Positions 8,390 to 15,893 of a DNA stretch of 64,000 bases are shown here, in pieces. The translations under genes were made by a program, and so were the position numbers. The notes under the pieces were generated by a model. The model had not been told where the DNA came from. It worked only from the letters and a program-made list of their open reading frames with translations, and ran no database searches. The stretch's first letter is position 1. Each line of letters opens with the position of its first letter. The DNA is from Pseudomonas saponiphila (GTDB lineage Bacteria; Pseudomonadota; Gammaproteobacteria; Pseudomonadales; Pseudomonadaceae): the NCBI RefSeq assembly GCF_900105185.1, contig NZ_FNTJ01000001.1, positions 4,112,501 through 4,176,500 of the forward strand, written 5' to 3'.

Positions 8390-8803
8390 GTGTTGGCCCC
8401 CGCCCTGATCATCGCCAGCTCAGCCATCATGCTGCTGCTTGGCAGCCTGCACCTGATCTACACCTTCGCCACCGACAAATTCCAGCCCCGTGATCCGGCC
8501 CTGGCCGAACGCATGCGCCAGGTGTCGCCGCTGATCACCCGCCAGACCAGCCTGTGGCGCGCCTGGGTCGGCTTCAATGCCAGCCATAGCCTGGGGACGA
8601 TGCTGTTCGGCCTGGTCTACGGCTACCTGGCCTGGCTGCACCCGGCCCTGCTGCTGGAAGCCCGCGGCCTGCTGCTGATCGGCCTGGGCTTTCTCGCCGG
8701 CCTGTGGCTGCTGGCGATCCGTTACTGGTTTCGCATTCCCCTGGCGGGCATCAGCCTCGCCCTGATGCTGTTCGCGGTTGCCTGCGGTTTGCTGTTCATC
8801 TGA
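8390..8803 (+). CDS. Small integral membrane protein, unknown function
   Basis: This 137-residue protein has about four hydrophobic segments (starting PALIIASSAIMLLLGSLHLI; then SLGTMLFGLVYGYLAWL; ARGLLLIGLGFLAGLWLLAI; and a C-terminal SLALMLFAVACGLLFI). I use the GTG start, which has an AAGGAAG ribosome-binding site; earlier in-frame residues are encoded by the heptad repeat. It resembles small conserved membrane proteins of unknown role. The next two genes are also membrane proteins but not paralogues of it. Confidence 0.72.
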   Translation: MLAPALIIASSAIMLLLGSLHLIYTFATDKFQPRDPALAERMRQVSPLITRQTSLWRAWVGFNASHSLGTMLFGLVYGYLAWLHPALLLEARGLLLIGLGFLAGLWLLAIRYWFRIPLAGISLALMLFAVACGLLFI

Positions 8804-8842
8804 ATCCAACCATCATCGGCCCTGTCATTTTCGAGTCCCTGC

Positions 8843-9448
8843 ATGTCGCCCCTGTACACCTTCTGGTCCCGGCTCTACTACCCGCTGTGCTGGATCGCCG
8901 TGGCCGCGCCGGCGGCCAGCATGATCCATTGCAACCTGCACCTGATCGTGCCCCGGGAGGTCGGCGGCACGCTGTTCGGCGGTTCCATGGGGTTTCTGAT
9001 GTACCTGGGCGGCTGGGCCCTCAGCGTGCTGGGCCTGGTGCTGGCGCTGCTGACCCGGATGCCCAGTGCACGTCTGGCCCTGATCGTCGCCGGGCTGGTG
9101 CAAGGGCTGCTGGGCCTGTGGTGGCGGATCAACTACCCGGATGATTTCGACGGCAACCTGATCTTCAGCATCCAGCCCCGGGAGCTGGACTATGTGATGG
9201 TCTTCGGCTTTACCCTGGTCTACGGCGGCGTCCACCTGTTGCGTCAGCAGCGGCTCAAGCCGCGCCCACCCGCCACTCGCAATGGGCTGTTGCTGCGCAC
9301 CCTGTGGGCCCTGGTGCTGGCGGCGACCTTCATCCTCCCGCCGCTGCTGGCCATCACCCGCAAGCCCCTGCCCTACTGCGCCTTCGACCGGGCCGGCAAT
9401 CAGTTGAGCGTATGCCTGGGCCCTGGCAGCCGGGTAATTGTCGACTGA
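8843..9448 (+). CDS. Membrane protein of unknown function, tandem paralogue 1
   Basis: This 201-residue protein has five or so transmembrane segments and a distinctive C-terminus LPYCAFDRAGNQLSVCLG...VIVD. It is clearly paralogous to the next gene: both share the N-terminal W-YxPLCWI segment, the PREV/PRDV-GTLFGG-MGF segment, ALLTRMP, WWR-YPDD and LWALVLAA-FILPPL. The C-terminal tail with two conserved cysteines probably faces the periplasm and could form a disulfide. I do not recognise a named family. Confidence 0.75.
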   Translation: MSPLYTFWSRLYYPLCWIAVAAPAASMIHCNLHLIVPREVGGTLFGGSMGFLMYLGGWALSVLGLVLALLTRMPSARLALIVAGLVQGLLGLWWRINYPDDFDGNLIFSIQPRELDYVMVFGFTLVYGGVHLLRQQRLKPRPPATRNGLLLRTLWALVLAATFILPPLLAITRKPLPYCAFDRAGNQLSVCLGPGSRVIVD

Positions 9449-9498
9449 GCGTCCCCCCGACTTCGTTCCTCCTTTTCTCGACCTTGATGAGTGTGCCC

Positions 9499-10113
9499 AT
9501 GTCTCGCCTGTTTACCCTGTGGTTGTGGCTGTACCGCCCCCTGTGCTGGATCGTCGTCGCCATCCCGCTGTCGGTGATGCTGTTGTGCGACGTGCAGATG
9601 ATGCAACCGCGGGATGTCAGCGGCACCTTGTTCGGCGGGGCCATGGGTTTTCAGTTGTACCTGTTTGCCTGGGTGCTGTGCCTGATCGGCCTGGTCCTGG
9701 CCCTGCTGACTCGGATGCCCGGCGCGCGCATGGCATGGCTGCTGGCCGGGCTGGTGCCATTGCTGCTCGGAGCCTGGTGGCGGCTCACCTACCCGGATGA
9801 TGAAGATGGCAGCCGCGCGTTCAGCCCCCAGGACTGGGAGCTGGACTACATGCTGGGCATCCTGTGCCTGTTCGTTATCAGCGGCCTGTACTTCTACTGG
9901 CGCCGACGCCTCGTCTCACGGCCCGCCGCCACCAGCGCCGATGTGCTGTTTCTGCAAACCGTGTGGGCGCTGGTCCTGGCGGCGGCGTTCATCCTGCCAC
10001 CGCTGAGCTTCATCAAGCAGCAATCCCTGCCCCGCTGTGCGTTCAACAAGGCCGGGGAGCAATTGACCGTATGCCTGAGCGATGATCCGAACGAGCCGGT
10101 CATTGTCGACTGA
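9499..10113 (+). CDS. Membrane protein of unknown function, tandem paralogue 2
   Basis: This 204-residue protein is a tandem duplicate of the preceding gene, with the same order of hydrophobic segments and the same ending LPRCAFNKAGEQLTVCLS...VIVD. I start it at the ATG of MSRLFTLW because this aligns with the first paralogue. An ATG 12 bases upstream is also possible, and neither has a strong ribosome-binding site. A strong terminator follows directly. Confidence 0.73.
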   Translation: MSRLFTLWLWLYRPLCWIVVAIPLSVMLLCDVQMMQPRDVSGTLFGGAMGFQLYLFAWVLCLIGLVLALLTRMPGARMAWLLAGLVPLLLGAWWRLTYPDDEDGSRAFSPQDWELDYMLGILCLFVISGLYFYWRRRLVSRPAATSADVLFLQTVWALVLAAAFILPPLSFIKQQSLPRCAFNKAGEQLTVCLSDDPNEPVIVD

Positions 10114-10131
10114 ACCGACGCTGGCAGCAGC

Positions 10132-10178
10132 CCGCACAGAAAAAAGCCCCGGAGCGATCGGGGCTTTTTTCTGTGCGG
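10132..10178. terminator. Strong bidirectional Rho-independent terminator
   Basis: A perfect 20-bp inverted repeat (CCGCACAGAAAAAAGCCCCG and its complement) surrounds a 7-base loop GAGCGAT. The A6 and T6 tracts within the stem let it terminate both the membrane-protein genes from the left and the small minus-strand genes from the right. Confidence 0.92.
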
Positions 10179-10180
10179 TA

Positions 10181-10366
10181 CTATCGATGCCTGGTGGCCG
10201 GTGACGCTCTGCGCACCGGCAAGGCGGCGGCGAAAGCCATGGCCTCTTCCCGGGTGCCGAAACTAGCGAGCCGATCACCCGCCGTACAGACCTTCCAGGG
10301 CCCGTGGTTGACGCTCAATACCTGATAACCGTTGATCTGCAACTTGTTCAGCAGCGGCGTACTCAT
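10181..10366 (-). CDS. Small DUF2188-like protein
   Basis: This 61-residue protein (MSTPLLNKLQINGYQVLSV start) has the pattern W-x-V...G...ASFGTREEAMAFAAAL, typical of small DUF2188-like proteins in which a strand pair is followed by an EEA helix. The internal ATG is chosen because it has an excellent AAGGGAGGT site; the longer reading frame has none. Function is unknown. Confidence 0.7.
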   Translation of the reverse strand: MSTPLLNKLQINGYQVLSVNHGPWKVCTAGDRLASFGTREEAMAFAAALPVRRASPATRHR

Positions 10367-10461
10367 GGACACCTCCCTTTTGTCAGCGTGGCTGGGGCTT
10401 GGGCGCTTTACCTTACACCCGCAGCACCCTCCGGCGACGGCCGCATGTCGGCGCGACGCGG

Positions 10462-10668
10462 TCATTTCCTCAGGTTCGCCAGAGGGTCGTAGGCGCGCGA
10501 GCGCTTGCGCTGGTGCTCAGGTTCCGGCTGATCCAGGGGCGCCCTGGCCGGGCCCACCGGATCGACCTGGGGATCGGCGAGGTCTGGCGAATCAGGGTCG
10601 AAGCCCGGGTCGTGGTGATTCGAGGCGTGCTCGGACGAGCGCGGCCCCGTGGGGGTCTTGGCAGCCAT
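10462..10668 (-). CDS. Small proline/acid-rich protein, hypothetical
   Basis: This 68-residue hydrophilic protein is rich in Pro, Asp and His in the middle (HASNHHDPGFDPDSPDLADP) and ends in a basic segment RKRSRAYDPLANLRK. The start is chosen for its AGGAGCTGACC ribosome-binding site. It looks intrinsically disordered. I do not recognise it. Confidence 0.6.
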   Translation of the reverse strand: MAAKTPTGPRSSEHASNHHDPGFDPDSPDLADPQVDPVGPARAPLDQPEPEHQRKRSRAYDPLANLRK

Positions 10669-10832
10669 GGTCAGCTCCTGTGCTAGCCCGCAAAAAGGCG
10701 GGGACAGCCGTTGGATCGCGATCCGTTCCCAGGGTGCCGGCCAGCGGACCAATGGCCACCGGCAAATTGCATTGCAGCGAGCAGCGTCGCAGGATGACGC
10801 CCTGGCCCACAACCGCTCAAAAGGAAGTGCTG

Positions 10833-11453
10833 ATGACGATTCGTGCCGTGGTTTTCGATTTTGGTGGCGTGCTGTTCGACTGGAGCCCGCATCACCTGTA
10901 CCGCCAACTGATCACCGACGATGAGCGTCGCCAGTGGTTCCTCGACACCGTCTGTACCCAGGCCTGGAACACCCTGCAAGACGCCGGCCGGCCCCTGGCC
11001 GAAGCCACCCGCAGCCTGGTGGCAGAGTATCCCGAGCATGCGCCGTTGATCGAGGCCTATTACGGGCGCTGGCCGGAGATGCTCAAGGGGCCACTGGACG
11101 AAGGCGTGGCCCTGCTGGAGGAACTGCACCAGGCGCAGGTGCCGCTGTTCGGCTTGACCAACTGGTCCCAGGAAACCTTTCCCTATGCCTGGGAGCACTA
11201 CCCGTTCTTGCAGAAATTTCGCGACATCGTGGTGTCGGGGCAGGAACGGCAGATCAAGCCGGATGCCGAGATCTACCACACCACCCTGGGACGGATTCGC
11301 GCGCATTTGCCGGGAGTGGCGCCTGAGGAGCTGGTGTTCATCGATGACCATGCGCCGAATATCGTCGCGGCCAGGGCGCTGGGCTGGCGGGCGATTCATC
11401 ATGTGGCCGCGGGGGAGACGCGGAGGCAGTTGGGGGAGTTGGGGGTGGTTTGA
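10833..11453 (+). CDS. HAD-superfamily hydrolase (subfamily IA, YihX-like)
   Basis: This 206-residue phosphatase-like protein has motif I VVFDFGGVLFDW (nucleophile Asp in DFGG), motif II GLTNWS, motif III lysine in ERQIKPDAEIY, and motif IV VFIDDHAPNI. This is the four-motif pattern of HAD IA hydrolases, with a small helical cap after motif I. YihX acts on alpha-glucose-1-phosphate, but the substrate here is not deducible. The start has an AAGGAAG site. Confidence 0.88.
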   Translation: MTIRAVVFDFGGVLFDWSPHHLYRQLITDDERRQWFLDTVCTQAWNTLQDAGRPLAEATRSLVAEYPEHAPLIEAYYGRWPEMLKGPLDEGVALLEELHQAQVPLFGLTNWSQETFPYAWEHYPFLQKFRDIVVSGQERQIKPDAEIYHTTLGRIRAHLPGVAPEELVFIDDHAPNIVAARALGWRAIHHVAAGETRRQLGELGVV

Positions 11454-11562
11454 GGGGCTGGGGAGATGGGGTACATATCCATTGCTGCGGTCATGGCCAC
11501 TTAGGGTTTCGCTCTGACAGCGACATGCCGGCCTGAGGATGCATTGAGCGAACGCCTCCCCG

Positions 11563-11644
11563 GTAGGAGCTGGCTTGCCAGCGAAGGCGTCCACCCAAGC
11601 GCTGCATGCCTCGCGGGCCTCTTCGCCGGCAAGCCGGCTCCTAC
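11563..11644. repeat. REP pair (inverted) downstream of the HAD gene
   Basis: GTAGGAGCTGGCTTGCCAGC and CGCCGGCAAGCCGGCTCCTAC face each other across about 37 bases. Together with the direct repeat further right, this is the only structure I see in the 526-bp gap between the HAD gene and the DUF1843 gene. Confidence 0.88.
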
Positions 11645-11829
11645 GAACAGCGCGTAACGCTTGGCTTCTGATCTTGATCTTCCGGCCCCTTTCCAGCAGG
11701 CCCTATGGAGGGGCAAGCGTTTTGAGTTCCTTTTTGCCGGGCCGGATAGGCCCCCAACCCTCCCTCCAAATCCCCCCTACTATCGCCATCCGCAATCACC
11801 TGCCCCCTGCATATCGCCCTTTGGAATTT

Positions 11830-11887
11830 CCACAAAATCAATCCCTTACCCCTGTGAATCCACCTGTCGGAAACCCACAAAATCAAT
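11830..11887. repeat. Direct repeat pair upstream of the DUF1843 genes
   Basis: CCACAAAATCAAT occurs twice (11830-11842 and 11875-11887), 45 bases apart, ending 92 bases before the first DUF1843 start. The surroundings are less GC-rich than the flanking genes. This could be a regulator site in the promoter of the peptide cluster. No clear -35/-10 pair was found. Confidence 0.4.
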
Positions 11888-11979
11888 GTGCCATTACCCG
11901 GCTATTTCCATCCGCGCTGCTTAACTGCAAAGGCTGCCAAGTACCGCAGCCCCCCTAAACCCCACGGAAGGCACACACC

Positions 11980-12168
11980 ATGAGCCCCACCTCGCAACAC
12001 ACGGTTGTTCCCTATGGGGTAGCGATCCAGTCGGCAATCGCCGAAGGCAAGCTACCCCAGATGAAAGCCCTGCTGGCCAAGCGCAATCAGAAGGGCGACG
12101 AACCCAAAGATCTGAAAAACGCCTACGAACAACTGGCCAGGGAAGTCGCCCGGCTGGAGCAGCACTGA
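11980..12168 (+). CDS. DUF1843-domain small protein (candidate precursor peptide)
   Basis: This 62-residue protein is a stand-alone DUF1843 domain: VVPYGVAIQSAIAEGKLPQMKALL, then a helical C-terminus AYEQLAREVARLEQH. The family signature at the helix start is usually Ser-Gly-Asp-Leu, but here it is Glu-Gly-Lys-Leu. The AGGCACACACC sequence upstream gives a usable ribosome-binding site. It is first of three genes sharing this domain, and a radical SAM/SPASM enzyme follows, so it may be a substrate or partner of that enzyme. The function of DUF1843 is not established. Confidence 0.78.
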   Translation: MSPTSQHTVVPYGVAIQSAIAEGKLPQMKALLAKRNQKGDEPKDLKNAYEQLAREVARLEQH

Positions 12169-12204
12169 TCGCTGTTTCCCCGTCATTGAATGGAGGCAAA
12201 GCAT

Positions 12205-12840
12205 ATGTCCGGTTCCAATTCCCAAGCCGAAGGTCTGTTCCCCCTGAGCTATCGCATCGGTACTGCTCAGGACGGGGCGCCCAGTCTGATCCTCAACCTG
12301 CTGGTCTACACCCCCGACCAAAGTGTGCGCGGCGGTTCGACCATCACCCAGGCGGTCAACCCGCCCCTGAACCTGCACAGCGATGTCTGGGGTCAGTACA
12401 CCTACCTCACGGTCATGCCCCCCAGCGCCAGCAAGATCCTCATCACCGCCCAGGGCAATCAGGGCGGCCCCGGCTCCAATTCCATCATCACCTTCAAGCT
12501 GCACCTGGTAGTCGGCGAAAACTGGAAGGAAGGCATCGCCAACTACCAGTACTTCAACGGCCACGACTGGGTTTCGGTCAATCAGGTGCCGGCCCGCCTG
12601 CAGGAGTCGGTGCAGTCCAGCTCCCTGTCGACGCCAGAGCTCTCGGGCCAGTACAGCGCCGTGAACAGCACCAGCGCCGCGTTGTACGGCGGACCGATCC
12701 ACGGCGCCATCGCCAGCGGCGATCTGGCCCAGATGAAGAGCCTGCATCGGGTGGCCACCCAGCAACTGGAGCAGCTACCGCTGATCCGCACCGCGCTGGA
12801 TGCAGCCAAGGCCGAGATCAAGAAGCAGGAACGCCGCTGA
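12205..12840 (+). CDS. DUF1842-DUF1843 two-domain protein A
   Basis: This 211-residue protein has an N-terminal beta-rich DUF1842 domain (SLILNLLVYTP...ITQAVNPPLNLHSDVWG...) and a C-terminal DUF1843 domain with the GDL motif (HGAIASGDLAQMKSL) followed by a helical tail ending KKQERR. The start is the ATG with a GGAGG site 8 bases upstream. About half of the DUF1842 positions match its neighbour (LVxTP, ITQ, PPL, DVWGxY). The shared GDL segment suggests that the radical SAM enzyme recognises or modifies this region; this is inference. Confidence 0.82.
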   Translation: MSGSNSQAEGLFPLSYRIGTAQDGAPSLILNLLVYTPDQSVRGGSTITQAVNPPLNLHSDVWGQYTYLTVMPPSASKILITAQGNQGGPGSNSIITFKLHLVVGENWKEGIANYQYFNGHDWVSVNQVPARLQESVQSSSLSTPELSGQYSAVNSTSAALYGGPIHGAIASGDLAQMKSLHRVATQQLEQLPLIRTALDAAKAEIKKQERR

Positions 12841-12892
12841 TCAAGGCCATCCATCACACCTGATGCTTTCTATCCAGATAAGGAGTTGCAGC

Positions 12893-13498
12893 ATGACAAT
12901 CGGACTGTTCCATACCCGCATCATCGTCGCCAATCCTGTGATCGGAGCGCCGGTGCTGACCCTCGACCTGCTGGTCAACACCCCGCAGAAAAGAGTCAGC
13001 GGCGTGGCCCGGATCACCCAGAGCACCTCGCCACCGCTGCAGTTCCGGGCGGACGTCTGGGGCGACTACTCCCAGGTCAAGCTCGATCCGTCCAGCGAGG
13101 GCCATATCATCCTCAGCCTGGCCGGCAACCCCAGCGGTCCCAACAGCCAGATCGCCGAGACGTTCCATCTGCAGGGCATCCTCGGCCTCGACTGGGCCAG
13201 CGGCTTTGCCAGCTACAAGTACCAGTACCAGGGTCATTGGCATGTGGTGCAACACGCCGCCGTGAGCCAGGCACCGGTGGAGCAGAAACAAAGCGAACGC
13301 ACGGCCCAGATCGGCCTGCCGCATATGCATCCCCACCCGCTGTACGCGGTGGCGCTGCAGGAGGCCCAGACCAGCGGCGACCTGGCGCGGCTCAAGGCGC
13401 TGGTGGCCCAGGGCGAGCAGCAACTGGCCAACAGTGAAAACCTGAGCCAGGCGGTGCAGCAGCTGCAGGCGGAAATCAGCCGCCTGGAGCGCCGCTGA
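12893..13498 (+). CDS. DUF1842-DUF1843 two-domain protein B
   Basis: This 201-residue paralogue of the preceding protein has DUF1842 at about 15-115 (LTLDLLVNTPQ...ITQSTSPPLQFRADVWGDY) and DUF1843 at the C-terminus (YAVALQEAQTSGDLARLKALV...QAEISRLERR). A His-rich linker (HMHPHP) joins them. It starts with a strong AAGGAG site. A large GC hairpin separates it from the radical SAM gene, but the four genes share direction and close spacing, so an operon is likely. Confidence 0.82.
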   Translation: MTIGLFHTRIIVANPVIGAPVLTLDLLVNTPQKRVSGVARITQSTSPPLQFRADVWGDYSQVKLDPSSEGHIILSLAGNPSGPNSQIAETFHLQGILGLDWASGFASYKYQYQGHWHVVQHAAVSQAPVEQKQSERTAQIGLPHMHPHPLYAVALQEAQTSGDLARLKALVAQGEQQLANSENLSQAVQQLQAEISRLERR

Positions 13499-13510
13499 GT
13501 CCAGGCCAGC

Positions 13511-13536
13511 GGGGCCGGCCGTCATCGGCCGGCCCC
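13511..13536 (+). promoter_or_regulatory. GC hairpin between DUF1842 gene and radical SAM gene
   Basis: GGGGCCGGCCG-TCAT-CGGCCGGCCCC forms an 11-bp perfect stem with a tetraloop. No T-tract follows, so it is more likely an mRNA-stabilising or attenuating structure that lowers expression of the maturase relative to the DUF genes than a full terminator. Confidence 0.55.
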
Positions 13537-13633
13537 GACTTGCGCCAAACCGATCGCGCCCTCGCCACCCACGGAAGGTGCGCCTGTTTCGATGGGTTGC
13601 TGCCGCGCACCGCTGGGTGCGCAAGGATCTCTC

Positions 13634-15100
13634 ATGTCAGACCGTCTCCCCGCCCGCTACCTCAGCGAAAACGACCTCAAGCGCTATGTGCCGGTGCATG
13701 TGGTCTGGGAAATCACCCTCGCCTGCGACCTCAAGTGCCTGCACTGCGGTTCCCGCGCCGGGCACCGGCGCCCCGGTGAACTGAGCACCGAGGAATGCCT
13801 GGCGGTGATCGATTCACTGGCCGCCCTGGGCACCCGGGAAATCACCCTGATCGGGGGCGAAGCCTATTTGCGCAAGGACTGGACGCGACTGATCCAGGCC
13901 ATCCACGACCACGGCATGTACGTGGCGATCCAGACCGGCGGACGCAACCTGACGCCGGCCAAGATGCAGGCCGCGGTGGACGCCGGGCTCGATGGCGTCG
14001 GCGTGTCCCTGGACGGTCTGGCGCCGCTGCACGACGCGGTGCGCAATGTGCCGGGCTCCTTCGACAAGGCCCTGGACACGCTGCGCCGGGCCAGGCAGGC
14101 CGGGCTGAAGATCAGCGTCAACACGCAGATCGGCGCCGCCACCCTGCCCGATCTGCCGGCCCTGATGGACCTGATCATCGACGCCGGCGCCAAGCACTGG
14201 CAGATCCAGCTGACGGTGGCCATGGGCAACGCCGTGGATCACCCCGAACTCTTGATGCAGCCCTACCAGCTGCTGGAAGTCATGCCGCTGCTGGCACGCC
14301 TGTACCGCGAAGGCAACGAGCGCGGCCTGCTGATGAACATCGGCAACAACATCGGCTACTACGGCCCCTACGAACACATGTGGCGCGGCTTCGGCGACGA
14401 CCGGGTGCACTGGACCGGCTGCGCCGCCGGGCAGACGGTGCTGGCCCTGGAGGCCGACGGCACGGTCAAGGGCTGCCCGTCCCTGGCCACCGTGGGCTTC
14501 TCCGGCGGCAACGTACGCAACATGAGCCTGCACGACATCTGGCACTACAGCGAAGGCATTCATTTCGGCCGCCTGCGCTCGGTGGACGACCTATGGGGCT
14601 ATTGCCGCAGCTGCTACTACAACGACGTCTGTCGCGGCGGCTGCACCTGGACTTCGCACTCGCTGCTGGGCAAGCCGGGGAACAACCCCTATTGCCACTA
14701 CCGGGCCCTGGACCTGCAGAAAAAGGGCCTGCGCGAGCGCATCGTCAAGCTCGAAGATGCGGGCCCGGCGCCCTTCTCCGTGGGCCGCTTCGACCTGATC
14801 ACCGAGCGCATCGACACCGGCGAAGCCGTGGCCAGCGTCAGCGACAGCGGTCAGGTGATCAAGCTGGCCTGGGTCAATCAGGGCCTGGCCTCCCCCGCCG
14901 AAGGCCGCATCCCGCCGCGCCTGGCCCTGTGTCGCAATTGCCTGGAGTACATCCACGCCGTCGAGAGCACCTGCCCGCACTGCCACGCCGATGTCGCCGC
15001 CGCCGAAGCCCGGCACCAGGAGGACCGGCTGCGCCAGCAGGCCCTGATCAACACCCTGCACCAGTTGCTGGGCCTGCCCCCGGAGCAGCCGCGCCTGTAA
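13634..15100 (+). CDS. Radical SAM/SPASM maturase (GDL-motif-associated type)
   Basis: This 488-residue enzyme has the radical SAM cluster motif CDLKCLHC (Cys31, 35, 38) and a GGEAYL segment for SAM binding. Its SPASM domain carries the auxiliary-cluster cysteines (WTGCAAG, VKGCPSL, WGYCRSCYYNDVCRGGC, NPYCHY). Beyond the usual end it has a C-terminal zinc-ribbon-like CRNC...CPHCHAD at about 435-460. SPASM enzymes usually modify ribosomal peptides. From memory, a maturase family is named for GDL-motif peptides, and the DUF1843 genes here carry exactly that motif. The start has an AAGGATCT site; an upstream in-frame ATG gives only a 14-residue extension. Strong for the enzyme class, moderate for the substrate. 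Confidence 0.87.
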   Translation: MSDRLPARYLSENDLKRYVPVHVVWEITLACDLKCLHCGSRAGHRRPGELSTEECLAVIDSLAALGTREITLIGGEAYLRKDWTRLIQAIHDHGMYVAIQTGGRNLTPAKMQAAVDAGLDGVGVSLDGLAPLHDAVRNVPGSFDKALDTLRRARQAGLKISVNTQIGAATLPDLPALMDLIIDAGAKHWQIQLTVAMGNAVDHPELLMQPYQLLEVMPLLARLYREGNERGLLMNIGNNIGYYGPYEHMWRGFGDDRVHWTGCAAGQTVLALEADGTVKGCPSLATVGFSGGNVRNMSLHDIWHYSEGIHFGRLRSVDDLWGYCRSCYYNDVCRGGCTWTSHSLLGKPGNNPYCHYRALDLQKKGLRERIVKLEDAGPAPFSVGRFDLITERIDTGEAVASVSDSGQVIKLAWVNQGLASPAEGRIPPRLALCRNCLEYIHAVESTCPHCHADVAAAEARHQEDRLRQQALINTLHQLLGLPPEQPRL

Positions 15101-15112
15101 TCGCCGCCAGTC

Positions 15113-15145
15113 CCGCCGCCGCGCCCGATCCTGGCGCGGCGGCGG
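15113..15145 (+). terminator. Hairpin after the radical SAM gene, possible terminator
   Basis: A perfect 13-bp stem (CCGCCGCCGCGCC) with loop CGATCCT starts 12 bases after the stop and is followed by TTATAG. The T-tract is short, so termination is likely but not certain. Confidence 0.45.
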
Positions 15146-15267
15146 TTATAGCAGCCCGGGCAAGCATCGAAAAACCATCTATAAAAAACCTCCGAACCAG
15201 GCGGATAAGGGCTTTGCTAAAGAAGTTCGTCCACAGGCCCGCGCGCCCCCTGCGACTGGAGCACAGC

Positions 15268-15681
15268 ATGAAAGTAAATCCCTACCTGGTGTTCAACGGC
15301 GACTGCAAGGCCGCCTTCACCTTCTATGCAAAATGCCTGAACGGCACCCTGGAAATGATGATGACCTTCGGCGAAAGCCCGGCTCGCGAGCACATCAGCG
15401 CCGACTGCCACGAACGCATCATGCACACCCGCCTGAGCGTCGGTGACCAGTGGCTGATGGGCTCGGACACTACCCCGGAACGGCCCTACCTGGGCATCCA
15501 CGGCTGTTCGATCTCGTTGAACATCGACAATCCTGCCGAAGCCGAACGGGTGTTCGCCGCCCTCGCCGAGGAAGGCAAGGTGCAGATGCCACTGGAAGCC
15601 ACCTTCTGGGCCGAGCGCTTCGGCATGCTGGTAGACCGTTTTGGCGTGCCATGGATGGTCAACTGCGAGAAGCGCCAATAG
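15268..15681 (+). CDS. VOC-superfamily protein (PhnB-like glyoxalase fold)
   Basis: This 137-residue protein matches the PhnB-like VOC family: start MKVNPYLVFNGDCKAAFTFY, central HTRLSVGDQWLMGSD, SISLNIDNPAEAERVFAALAEEG, and terminal FGMLVDRFGVPWMVNC. These proteins fold as vicinal-oxygen-chelate dimers, and most have no proven reaction. Despite the name there is no sign of a link to phosphonate genes; it stands alone between the maturase and a LuxR gene. Confidence 0.85.
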   Translation: MKVNPYLVFNGDCKAAFTFYAKCLNGTLEMMMTFGESPAREHISADCHERIMHTRLSVGDQWLMGSDTTPERPYLGIHGCSISLNIDNPAEAERVFAALAEEGKVQMPLEATFWAERFGMLVDRFGVPWMVNCEKRQ

Positions 15682-15893
15682 CCCGGCCCACTGCGTCCCA
15701 CTCCTCGGGTGCCGTGCCCTGCGGCACCCACCGCCACGCCTGCTGTGAAAGATTTTGCGCACTTCATCAAACAGCCATCAGCACCCTGTACTAGGATACG
15801 AGGCGACCCTTCGTCGCTCAGCGTAAACAGGAGCTAAATCAACCGCTATCCAAACTCGTTGCTATAAGGCAGCCCTTCCACACCTCCTCATTC

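Noticed and set aside
15268..15681. PhnB-like protein as evidence for phosphonate use near the pepM cluster
   Set aside because: The PhnB name is historical; these VOC proteins have no shown phosphonate role and the gene is 8 kb away with unrelated genes between.
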